64,000 nt of DNA from assembly GCF_008180195.1 (NCBI RefSeq), contig NZ_VTAV01000012.1:94736-158735 (forward strand). The letters are read 5' to 3'. Positions 35,423 through 43,145 of this stretch are shown here, in pieces; the stretch's first letter is position 1; every line of letters begins with the position of its first letter. Under the pieces are notes generated by a model that saw only the letters and a program-made list of their open reading frames with translations, was not told where the DNA came from and did no database searches. A program made the position numbers and the translations under genes. The DNA comes from Sphingobacterium phlebotomi. Lineage in GTDB: Bacteria > Bacteroidota > Bacteroidia > Sphingobacteriales > Sphingobacteriaceae.

Positions 35423-36892
35423 TTAGTTATACGTGAATTTGTTGTTCTCCATATACCATTCTTTTCCAGTCAGGTAGCTTTCATCCAAACGATCCAGCAC
35501 CACAGTTATGCTGTCTTTATTTACATCTTTTCCTGACAACACGACCCGATCCTTGTCAGGTCGTTCGTAGCTCCACAACAAAATATTTATGCTATCACCT
35601 GTTGATGTACCGTAAAGCTCTTTGAGACCTATACTGTTTTCTTTGTCCAGGCGTTTTCTCAATTCCTTTGAGAATTTCTGGTTTTTGTCCACAAGATAAA
35701 GTTTGTGAGTAGCTGAATCGATCTCGTAATACAAATAGGTCTTACCACCTGCTCTTCCCGTCAACTCATAATCTTTTAGTATATCGCCGACACTAGGCGT
35801 ACCATTGCCTACCGCTATATCAATATCCTTTTTTACTTTATAGACCAATGTAGAATAACGCTCAAAAACGGCATCATGCCACCTCAACGAATCGTGCGGA
35901 GAATATGGAAGCGTATCGCCGTTCAAAACAAATGAACTGATGTTATAATGGCCTGCCGCGCCAGACAATCCCGGCACAACAGGTTCTTTTAGTATACCTT
36001 GATTGTAAAATCTATCGTACCTAAAATAACCATACACAACAATGAAAAGGACTATGATGGTTGCTTTTGTGCCTAAGTGTACATATTTTTTTGTTTTCCC
36101 ACTGAAATCTGGTCTATAATAGTAGGGAGTGACAGTTTCTCTCTTGATAAATAACTTCCATATATTCGGAAAGTATTGCATCAACAAAAACAGGGAGAGC
36201 AAAACAAAGTAAGATGCGTATACGTGTACCGCTCCGTCATACCCCAGATTGGCATGCGCAATATTAAACAATACACCGGCGTTGATAATCGCCCCTAAGA
36301 CTATAGTCTTTCTGAAAAACAACAACGTTCCTGCCGCGATTTCCAAAAATCCCAAAAAGCTTTCATACCTGAACGATACGCCCACGATCTGCCAATACAG
36401 TTTAAAAGGAGCATAATCACCAAATTCCGTATTTAAGTTTGAAATCGAAGGAAAGGGCATCTGCATGGGAAAAAACTTGATGTATCCAAAAGCGATAAGG
36501 CCCAAAGCTATGCGATAACGAACGATTACTCCTAACCAATAATATAATACATTATACTCCTTTCGCTTACTATTTCGACTAAGAATTGTCCAAATAGCAG
36601 CAACCAATAATGCAATCAATGTCGCTAAGCCCCAAGAAGCAAAAGAGGCTGCTCCCCAGCGTCCACTCTCTGTAGGAATGTGAATAAAATTTAATCGAGT
36701 ACCTGAAATAGCCGATAAAATATTATAAAATGTTTCTGCAGAAAACAGACGCACATACCATTCGCTCTGAACCGGTATTATCAACAAAATGAAAAACACG
36801 AAAGCAAACCGAAAGGCTATTTTCTCTACATTGCTCCAGGTCTGATACCTTGAATCCTGGCGCTCTAATACGGTAAGATTTGAACCTGCCAT
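35423..36892 (-). CDS. DoxX-like membrane protein with C-terminal extracytoplasmic domain (copy 2)
   Basis: 489 residues, very similar to copy 1 throughout (same RYRIALGLIAFGYIKFFPMQMPFP core, NLNTEFGDYAPFKLYW, and FLGFLEIAAGTLLFF). The soluble C-terminal domain carries FVLNGDTLPYSPHDSLRWHDAVFERYST and ELTGRAGGKTYLYYEIDS. No lipobox or cleaved signal; an N-terminal helix at about 26-45 anchors it. Copies 1 and 2 are clearly the most recent duplication of the three. It lies 22 bases downstream of copy 3 in the operon. Confidence 0.8.
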   Translation of the reverse strand: MAGSNLTVLERQDSRYQTWSNVEKIAFRFAFVFFILLIIPVQSEWYVRLFSAETFYNILSAISGTRLNFIHIPTESGRWGAASFASWGLATLIALLVAAIWTILSRNSKRKEYNVLYYWLGVIVRYRIALGLIAFGYIKFFPMQMPFPSISNLNTEFGDYAPFKLYWQIVGVSFRYESFLGFLEIAAGTLLFFRKTIVLGAIINAGVLFNIAHANLGYDGAVHVYASYFVLLSLFLLMQYFPNIWKLFIKRETVTPYYYRPDFSGKTKKYVHLGTKATIIVLFIVVYGYFRYDRFYNQGILKEPVVPGLSGAAGHYNISSFVLNGDTLPYSPHDSLRWHDAVFERYSTLVYKVKKDIDIAVGNGTPSVGDILKDYELTGRAGGKTYLYYEIDSATHKLYLVDKNQKFSKELRKRLDKENSIGLKELYGTSTGDSINILLWSYERPDKDRVVLSGKDVNKDSITVVLDRLDESYLTGKEWYMENNKFTYN

Positions 36893-36914
36893 AGTTATTT
36901 ATAATCTGAATACA

Positions 36915-38267
36915 TTAATAAATCTTAATCGGCTTCCTCCGACCTTCTTTCAATAAATAGCGCTTTGGAAGACGGTCGAGTGTAATACGCAAGGAGTCTC
37001 CTTTCCAATCCGTTCCTCGTAACAAAACCTCATTCTTACTCCGTTGCTCATAGGTGAAATCGTAGAACCTGGATGTGTCCGTCTTATTGAATAGTTTGAG
37101 TGTCGCTGGTCTGTCCTCTTCTCCCTCCGTGTATGTATATCTATAAAAATGACGCCCTCCATTGCCCAATTGCTCGTAGTTTCTATCTTTATTGGACTGG
37201 AACACAATCCTCGGCTTGAGGCTGTCTATCTTTACTTTGGTGTTTTCACGAACACTCAACGTGTTCCACTCTTCGAACACGATGTTCTGCCAGCGAACCG
37301 AATCGGTCAAAGAATAAGCAAGTGTATCTCCATTCAACACAAAGTCCCTTACATCATAAATACCACTAGACGCTTCTATACCCTTTTCATAAGGAAACGG
37401 GTAATCCGTATCTTTCCATGATGAATAAGCCTGCACACTGAAAATACTAATAACTAGCAGAAACAAGACTTGAAGAAACGGCCTTATTTTTCTAATCTTA
37501 TCGCTGTAAAGGGGTACAAATGTATCTGGATAAGATGTGGTCTCCCTAACCAAAAGACTATACAATCTTGGTAGATCATAAAGAATAAGAACAAAAGATA
37601 ACAGAAATAAAAAAGAGCTATACACTTGTTCGCCAATGTCATAAACGAAGTTTACCAACACAACATTCAAAAATACAGCTAACAAAATTCCGGCTCCGAT
37701 CACAGTCGTCCTTTTGCTCAACAGCAGAAGACCTCCCGCTATTTCTAACACACCGATGACCGGAACGTAACCTGCCGTCGATATTCCGTTGGTTAGATAG
37801 TATAACTTCCAAAGGAGGTAATCACCATATTCTGTATGTAAATCACTGATCGTCACATCGGGTATTTGTATAGGTAGAAACTTTACGACACCAAAAAAAA
37901 TGGCAGCGAGCGCCAGACGATACCGGATAAGGACACGTAACCAATAATAAATCTGATCGTAATCATCATTTCTCCTGTATTTGCTCTTCTGCCATATAAA
38001 TGTACCTAACAAGGCGACAAAAAAAGCGATAAGCCAGTTATAGTAGCCTTCCAGATTTATACCTACATAAAGACTTTCTGGTATAAAAGATGTTCGATAA
38101 GTCGCCAGTTGAAACCAATTCTCAAATGCAAAGAATCCACCAGATAATGACCTAAACAAATTAAGGTCATATGGAATAGACAGGACGATGAAAAATAGAA
38201 AGGCCAAACGAAGCAGAAAAATCTGCTGGGGCCTCCAATCCTTGTTTTCTGTAGTAATAGTAGACAT
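36915..38267 (-). CDS. DoxX-like membrane protein with C-terminal extracytoplasmic domain (copy 3)
   Basis: 450 residues, the most divergent of the three. It keeps RYRLALAAIFFGVVKFLPIQIPD, LHTEYGDYLLWKLYY and VIGVLEIAGGLLLLSKRTT, and the C-terminal signature FVLNGDTLAYSLTDSVRWQNIVFEEWNT. It lacks about 40 residues relative to copies 1 and 2, mainly in the linker and C-terminal domain. It is the first DoxX gene after susD (41 bases). Three paralogues kept in tandem suggests a hetero-oligomer or specialisation for related substrates. Confidence 0.8.
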   Translation of the reverse strand: MSTITTENKDWRPQQIFLLRLAFLFFIVLSIPYDLNLFRSLSGGFFAFENWFQLATYRTSFIPESLYVGINLEGYYNWLIAFFVALLGTFIWQKSKYRRNDDYDQIYYWLRVLIRYRLALAAIFFGVVKFLPIQIPDVTISDLHTEYGDYLLWKLYYLTNGISTAGYVPVIGVLEIAGGLLLLSKRTTVIGAGILLAVFLNVVLVNFVYDIGEQVYSSFLFLLSFVLILYDLPRLYSLLVRETTSYPDTFVPLYSDKIRKIRPFLQVLFLLVISIFSVQAYSSWKDTDYPFPYEKGIEASSGIYDVRDFVLNGDTLAYSLTDSVRWQNIVFEEWNTLSVRENTKVKIDSLKPRIVFQSNKDRNYEQLGNGGRHFYRYTYTEGEEDRPATLKLFNKTDTSRFYDFTYEQRSKNEVLLRGTDWKGDSLRITLDRLPKRYLLKEGRRKPIKIY

Positions 38268-38308
38268 TATTTAAAATATTAGAATAATATGAATGACAAG
38301 TTTTAACA

Positions 38309-39709
38309 TTAATCTAATCCCGGATTTTGTTTAAGATTAGGATCAACTTGTATCTGACTATAAGGAATGGGCAGCAATAGCCTGTTCGTACTAGCAATAT
38401 TCAATACAGATTGTGCCCTTCCGGTCCTTACAAGATCATACCATCGATGATTTTCTAAAGCAAATTCTACCCGGTTCTCATTTTCTATAGCCAATAGTAG
38501 ATCGGTCTTTGTAGCGACATCTGTAATTCCTAAAAGAGGCACATTTGCTCTAGCCCGCACAGCGTTCAAATCCGCCAATGAAGCATCTTTATCTCCAGAA
38601 GCATCTCTTTCTGCTAAGGCTTCTGCTCGGATCAAATACAATTCGGCTGTACGGATGATAAATGCAGGATCAGTGCTATTATCTCTATAATATAGGAGTC
38701 CAAACCAATTCGGTGCATTGTTAATGGTTTGTAATTCGACCAAAGCAGAACGATCTCCACCAATATTGGGATCTATCAAAAGCTCAACAATGTTACCTGG
38801 CTCGTTGTTAACGGGGTTTGAGGGTTTAATCCATGCCACGCCTCCTCTCGTACTTGGCTGCCATTGATACCGTTGGTTGTTCGTGTTGTTGATATCGTAG
38901 TAGAGTTCAAAGACAGATTCTTTGGTCCCGGATGCATTGCCTGCATAGAAAGCACTATAAGGTCTGACCAACTCGTAATTATCTGTATCGTCAATAATCC
39001 TTGTGGCATAGTCTATCGCTTCATCCCATTCTTTCTGATACAAATGATAACGAGCTTTTAATGCCCATACCGTTTTTTTGGTCGCCCGGATCCTATTGGT
39101 AGTTTCGGGTAATAATGCCTCTGCATTGTTTAAATCCTCGAGAACCTGTGCATATGTTCCCTGTAAAGTACTTCGCTCTACATTGGGTAAATCATTTGGT
39201 GAGGTAGTCGGCTCTAAAACAAGTTGTACGCCTCCCCATGTTCTGGCTAGATCAAAGTAGGCTAACGCCCGTACAAAGTACGCCTCTCCGATAAAACCGT
39301 CTTTTGTCGCCTGCGTAAAGTCGGCCGTAATTGGAAGATCGGGTACTTTATCGATTACATTATTCGCTCTATTAATTGTGCTATATATCGCATTCCATGC
39401 GGATTCAATCCCAGCAAAATCCGCTCTTACCGTGTGGTTGGTCAATTGCTGACGAACAATCTGGCTGCCCACATAGACCGTATTATCGGCAGATAAAAGG
39501 CTGAGCCAATGAAACTCCTGTCCATAGTAATTATTGGACCTAAGTTCATCATAGATACCCCGCACAGCAGATCTGGCAGATCCCTCGTCGACTATCGTCG
39601 CTTCATCCGACAAATACTCCTGTGGATCAACACTTAAAAATTTATCGCACGACGCAAACAAAATTAATACGGCTGCGCTCCATGTTTTTATTATTATTTT
39701 CTTGTTCAT
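38309..39709 (-). CDS. RagB/SusD family lipoprotein (sulfur locus, pair B)
   Basis: Start taken at the ATG at 39709, giving about 466 residues and a proper lipoprotein signal (MNKKIIIKTWSAAVLILFASC); the longer frame starts with GTG at 39754 and would bury the signal. SusD marks include AYFVRALAYFDLARTWGGVQLVLEP, LIRAEALAERD, ENHRWYDLVRTGRA and the terminal QNPGLD. Paralogue of the pair-A SusD at 25431. It lies 60 bases after the SusC stop. Confidence 0.95.
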   Translation of the reverse strand: MNKKIIIKTWSAAVLILFASCDKFLSVDPQEYLSDEATIVDEGSARSAVRGIYDELRSNNYYGQEFHWLSLLSADNTVYVGSQIVRQQLTNHTVRADFAGIESAWNAIYSTINRANNVIDKVPDLPITADFTQATKDGFIGEAYFVRALAYFDLARTWGGVQLVLEPTTSPNDLPNVERSTLQGTYAQVLEDLNNAEALLPETTNRIRATKKTVWALKARYHLYQKEWDEAIDYATRIIDDTDNYELVRPYSAFYAGNASGTKESVFELYYDINNTNNQRYQWQPSTRGGVAWIKPSNPVNNEPGNIVELLIDPNIGGDRSALVELQTINNAPNWFGLLYYRDNSTDPAFIIRTAELYLIRAEALAERDASGDKDASLADLNAVRARANVPLLGITDVATKTDLLLAIENENRVEFALENHRWYDLVRTGRAQSVLNIASTNRLLLPIPYSQIQVDPNLKQNPGLD

Positions 39710-39769
39710 TCTATATTCATTTTTGAAGTGGTTCCTTAATTTCTCTTTAATCACCTACAGCATACTAGC

Positions 39770-42700
39770 CTACAGTGTCAAATTAAGTCCAAATTGAAAA
39801 CTTCTTGGCTGAGGAGGTGTACCAAAAGCACCAAGTCCCTGGGCGTTCGGATTGCTCGTGACAGTTGATTCGGGATCGCCGGTAAATTGGCTCCAAACAA
39901 ATAGATTGGCTCCGACAAAATAGATTCTCGCTTTGGAGAGGCCTGTTCTGGATAAAATAGCTGTAGGCAATGTATAGCCGAAAGACACTTGTCTTATTTT
40001 TAAGAAAGAAGCATCTTCAAGATAACGGCTGTTTTGATCAAGCGTATAATTCAAGCCTTGGGAAGTCAAACGAGGGACATCCGTGATATCACCTGGTTGT
40101 TGCCATCTATTCAGCAAGTTTTCGAAGATACCACCACTCGTCGGGTTTCGCTCTCTGAAATACCGATACAAATTCACGCTCTGATTTCCATACTGGAAGC
40201 TGATATCTGTGCTTAGGTCAAACTGCTTGAAAGTAAATGTATTGTTTAACCCACCATAGAATTTAGGATAGGCACTCCCCATGATTTTTCGTGCCTCAAT
40301 AGGTAATGTGCCATCCGGTAACTGCCCGTCAAATACAGGGTCACCGGTTTGCGGGTCCACGTACAATTGTTCATACAACCAAAAGGAATTTAGAGAATAA
40401 CCCTCTCGGGCCACCACCCAGTCCCGACTATAGAACGAGATCTGGGCTGGTAATTTTTCAATTCTATTTTGATTCCCGGATATGTTAAGGCTCGTATTCC
40501 ATGAAAAATTCTTCCGTCGAATATTGGATGAACTGACCGTAACCTCATACCCTCTGTTTCTGATCTCACCAATATTCGCCCAATAGCTTGAGAAACCAGA
40601 TGATGCGGGAATAGGTTGTTCTAGCAATACGCCAGAAGTATACTTGTTATATACGTCTACCGTGAACGACAACCTATTGTTGAACGTCGCAAAATCCAAT
40701 CCTAAGTTAGTCTGCGCCGTTTCTTCCCAACGTAAATTTTCGTTTCCTAACTGATACGGTGCAATACCTGCCCGCGGCGTCCCTAAAATATCCGCATACG
40801 CCGCTCCACCGCTCCATAATCCTCGGGAGGCAAAGTTATCGATACCAGCCTGATTACCCGTAATCCCCCAGGAAGCTCTTAACTTTAAATCGTTAACCCA
40901 GGAAGCGCCTTTTAAGAAATCTTCTTCGACAATCCGCCAACCCATAGAAAAAGCAGGGAAGTAACCCCATCGATTATTTCCAAGAAATTTAGAAGAACCA
41001 TCTGTTCTGAGTGTAGCTTCTACGATATATCTGTCTGCATAATTATATCCTGCCCTTCCAAAGAATGAGGCTATGGTATATTGGGTCCAACTTTCAGAGG
41101 CAGTTCTTACAGATGCAGATGAGATGAGTTTATAATTGTCATTGGCAAAACCAACTCCTTGGGCATAATTGTATTGCAACGTATTGCTTTGTAAAGTATT
41201 TCCTACTAACGCTGTAATTTGGTGGTTGTCAAACTTCTTTTGATAAGTTAACGTTTGTTCGTTTATCCAGGTACCGCTTCTGGAAATCCCACTTGTTGAC
41301 TCGCCATCTTGTGCGCTACCGATACTCGTATTGGTATTCCAATATTGCGACTCATCATATTGATTATAATCCAAACTTATACTTGATCTTAATTTTAACC
41401 CTTTGGCAAGATCCGCTTCAACAAAAGCACTTCCTACATACCGCAAGCTAACGGTGTTGATGTCGTAATTATTGATTAACGTATAGGTATTGTCTGCCCC
41501 ACTGGCTGTTCCTTCGTCGGTGAAGATAGGCTCATAAACTGCCCTCGCGATAGCAGAGTTGTACAATTGAACCTGTGGACCATCTCCTGTCCTTGCCTGA
41601 TTTCTATAGCTTCTTGAGAAACTGTTGGTTAATCCAATTTTAACTTTTTCGGATAATTTCTGATCGAAATTAAACTTTAAGCTAGCTCTCTGGAACTCAA
41701 GAACTTTAAGATACGACTGTTGGCCGGTATACCCTGCTCCTAAATAATATCTCGAGTCTTGTCCTCCTCCGCTAATTCCCAAATTATAATCTTGTATATA
41801 TCCCTTTCTTAATAAGAGCCCTAACCTGTCATAGGTAGGAGTTTCTTCCGGAGTCCCTAGACCGGGCACACCATTAATTACCTCATTGACTGGACGAAAA
41901 GGTCTACGGGCATAGGCATAATCATAAGTTTGACCATTATCGATCCCGGAGTTAATATGCCACTCATTAGCCAGCTCAGCCACTTCAGGACCCGTTGCCA
42001 GCGGGGGCAACAACGATTTATCGGCTTGAACCCAACCATTTGATACATTGAGATCAATTTTTGTTGTGGCGCCATAATTACCTTGCTTTGTAGTAATAAT
42101 AACCACACCATTTGCCCCACGGGAACCATATATAGCCGTTGCCGCCGCGTCTTTTAACACTTCTATAGATTCAATATCTCCTGGATTTATGTCGGCCAAA
42201 GGCGAAGTGACCCGGCCTGCTAGGCTGATATTCTGTAAAGATGTATTGTTTAGGAATACGCCATCCACTATATATAAAGGATCACTACTGGAGTTAATAG
42301 ATGTGGTACCTCTCACCCTTAAAAAAATCGCCTCCCCCGGCACTCCAGAGTTAGTAAGAACCTGTACTCCTGGCGCTTTTCCCTGCAATTGGGCATCAAA
42401 ACTGGCTACTGGAATCTTATTGACTTCAGCGGCATCGATTTTAGCAATAGATCCCGTCAAATCTTGTCTCCTTTGTGTACCGTAGCCAACCACCACCACT
42501 TCATCAAGTTCTTTTTCAGAAGGAGAAAGTGCGATCACGGTAGGAGAAGTGGTAATAACTAACTTCTTGTTCTCGTATCCCAAATAAGAGACCGTTACGG
42601 TAAAAGGCAACTTTTGTCCCGTTATAAATGAAAAATTTCCATTACGATCAGTTTTCACGCTATGGGTAACGGCTTCAAGTTGTACCGTAGCGCCTGCAAT

Positions 42701-42844
42701 GGGCTCTCTCGTTACTGAATCAATGACAGTTCCAACAAGCGATGCATTAATAATCGGTTTTGTTTCCTGCGATTGAGCCGGCGGAACAAAAATCAAGAAT
42801 AAAAAAATGGGAAGCGAGTATCGGAATACTCTACGATATTTCAT
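39770..42844 (-). CDS. SusC/RagA-type TonB-linked transporter (sulfur locus, pair B)
   Basis: 1024 residues, signal peptide about 1-25 (FLFLIFVPPAQSQ). The N-terminal regulatory-like domain (PIINASLVGTVIDSVTREPIAG, VTHSVKTDRNGNFSFITGQ) is shared with the receptors at 26823 and 43146. The plug has LKDAAATAIYGSRGANGVVIITTK and the barrel ends FQFGLNLTL. It is the first structural gene of the long run to 25431. Its 300-bp upstream region carries a predicted promoter, a cysteine-rich leader ORF, a terminator hairpin and the conserved element, so its expression is probably set by attenuation. Confidence 0.96.
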   Translation of the reverse strand: MKYRRVFRYSLPIFLFLIFVPPAQSQETKPIINASLVGTVIDSVTREPIAGATVQLEAVTHSVKTDRNGNFSFITGQKLPFTVTVSYLGYENKKLVITTSPTVIALSPSEKELDEVVVVGYGTQRRQDLTGSIAKIDAAEVNKIPVASFDAQLQGKAPGVQVLTNSGVPGEAIFLRVRGTTSINSSSDPLYIVDGVFLNNTSLQNISLAGRVTSPLADINPGDIESIEVLKDAAATAIYGSRGANGVVIITTKQGNYGATTKIDLNVSNGWVQADKSLLPPLATGPEVAELANEWHINSGIDNGQTYDYAYARRPFRPVNEVINGVPGLGTPEETPTYDRLGLLLRKGYIQDYNLGISGGGQDSRYYLGAGYTGQQSYLKVLEFQRASLKFNFDQKLSEKVKIGLTNSFSRSYRNQARTGDGPQVQLYNSAIARAVYEPIFTDEGTASGADNTYTLINNYDINTVSLRYVGSAFVEADLAKGLKLRSSISLDYNQYDESQYWNTNTSIGSAQDGESTSGISRSGTWINEQTLTYQKKFDNHQITALVGNTLQSNTLQYNYAQGVGFANDNYKLISSASVRTASESWTQYTIASFFGRAGYNYADRYIVEATLRTDGSSKFLGNNRWGYFPAFSMGWRIVEEDFLKGASWVNDLKLRASWGITGNQAGIDNFASRGLWSGGAAYADILGTPRAGIAPYQLGNENLRWEETAQTNLGLDFATFNNRLSFTVDVYNKYTSGVLLEQPIPASSGFSSYWANIGEIRNRGYEVTVSSSNIRRKNFSWNTSLNISGNQNRIEKLPAQISFYSRDWVVAREGYSLNSFWLYEQLYVDPQTGDPVFDGQLPDGTLPIEARKIMGSAYPKFYGGLNNTFTFKQFDLSTDISFQYGNQSVNLYRYFRERNPTSGGIFENLLNRWQQPGDITDVPRLTSQGLNYTLDQNSRYLEDASFLKIRQVSFGYTLPTAILSRTGLSKARIYFVGANLFVWSQFTGDPESTVTSNPNAQGLGAFGTPPQPRSFQFGLNLTL

Positions 42845-42872
42845 AGTTTTGAATGTTTAATAGTAAATACGG

Positions 42873-42899
42873 ACAAGTGCCAAGACCAATTGAACTTGT
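42873..42899 (-). repeat. Conserved receptor-leader element, copy B
   Basis: 27 bp with complementary ends ACAAGT and ACTTGT; the centre reads TTCAATTGGTCTTGGC, differing from copies A and C by two bases (TC for CG). It ends 28 bases before the SusC ATG and starts 15 bases after the terminator hairpin. Confidence 0.85.
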
Positions 42900-42914
42900 T
42901 ATTTGTTATTGAAC

Positions 42915-42943
42915 AAAAAGGGGAAGCGTCAACTTCCCCTTTT
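42915..42943 (-). terminator. Intrinsic terminator/attenuator in the pair-B SusC leader
   Basis: On the minus strand AAAAGGGGAAG and CTTCCCCTTTT form a perfect 11-bp stem with a 6-base loop, running into a U-tract. It lies 22 bases after the stop of the leader ORF and upstream of susC. It could also end transcripts from the receptor gene at 43146. A pyrimidine tract at 42959-42965 can pair with its 5' arm, as an antiterminator would. Confidence 0.8.
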
Positions 42944-42965
42944 GCTTTTTATGTAGAGAGGAAAG

Positions 42966-43025
42966 TTAATAACAAGGCATTCGCATGCGATAACAAAGAC
43001 AAAATAAGATTATTCTATTTTTCAT
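42966..43025 (-). CDS. Leader peptide MKNRIILFCLCYRMRMPCY, cysteine-rich
   Basis: A 19-codon ORF (ATG at 43025, TAA at 42966), too short for standard gene callers. Its C-terminal part, LFCLCYRMRMPCY, aligns with the end of the leader ORF at 45864 (LYCLSLRMRMCCC), although the flanking DNA differs. Three Cys codons (all TGT) occur in the last eleven residues. The stop codon abuts the tract CTTTCCTCTC, which is complementary to the 5' arm of the following terminator. This is the layout of an amino-acid attenuator: ribosomes stalling at Cys codons would leave the tract free to antiterminate. Function inferred, but two related copies support real coding. Confidence 0.65.
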   Translation of the reverse strand: MKNRIILFCLCYRMRMPCY

Positions 43026-43061
43026 CTGATTAAATTTATTTTTTATAGTTGGTGAAGCTAT

Positions 43062-43069
43062 CAAATTTA
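43062..43069 (-). promoter_or_regulatory. Predicted -7 box (TAAATTTG) for the pair-B leader
   Basis: Exact TAnnTTTG match on the minus strand, 37 bases before the leader ORF start. Nineteen bases farther upstream the trinucleotide is TTC rather than TTG. Implied transcription start is near 43055, within the 301-bp gap (42845-43145) that otherwise holds the leader elements. Confidence 0.45.
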
Positions 43070-43145
43070 TTCATCTCATTGTGTGATTGAATAAATCATG
43101 ATGGTTTCATTGTATCCATATTTTTCATTTCTATTGAAAGCATAA

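Noticed and set aside
42845..43145. Leader as a known riboswitch (for example a SAM class)
   Set aside because: I could not find the conserved core of any SAM riboswitch class; the ORF plus terminator explains the region better. A covariance-model search would settle it.
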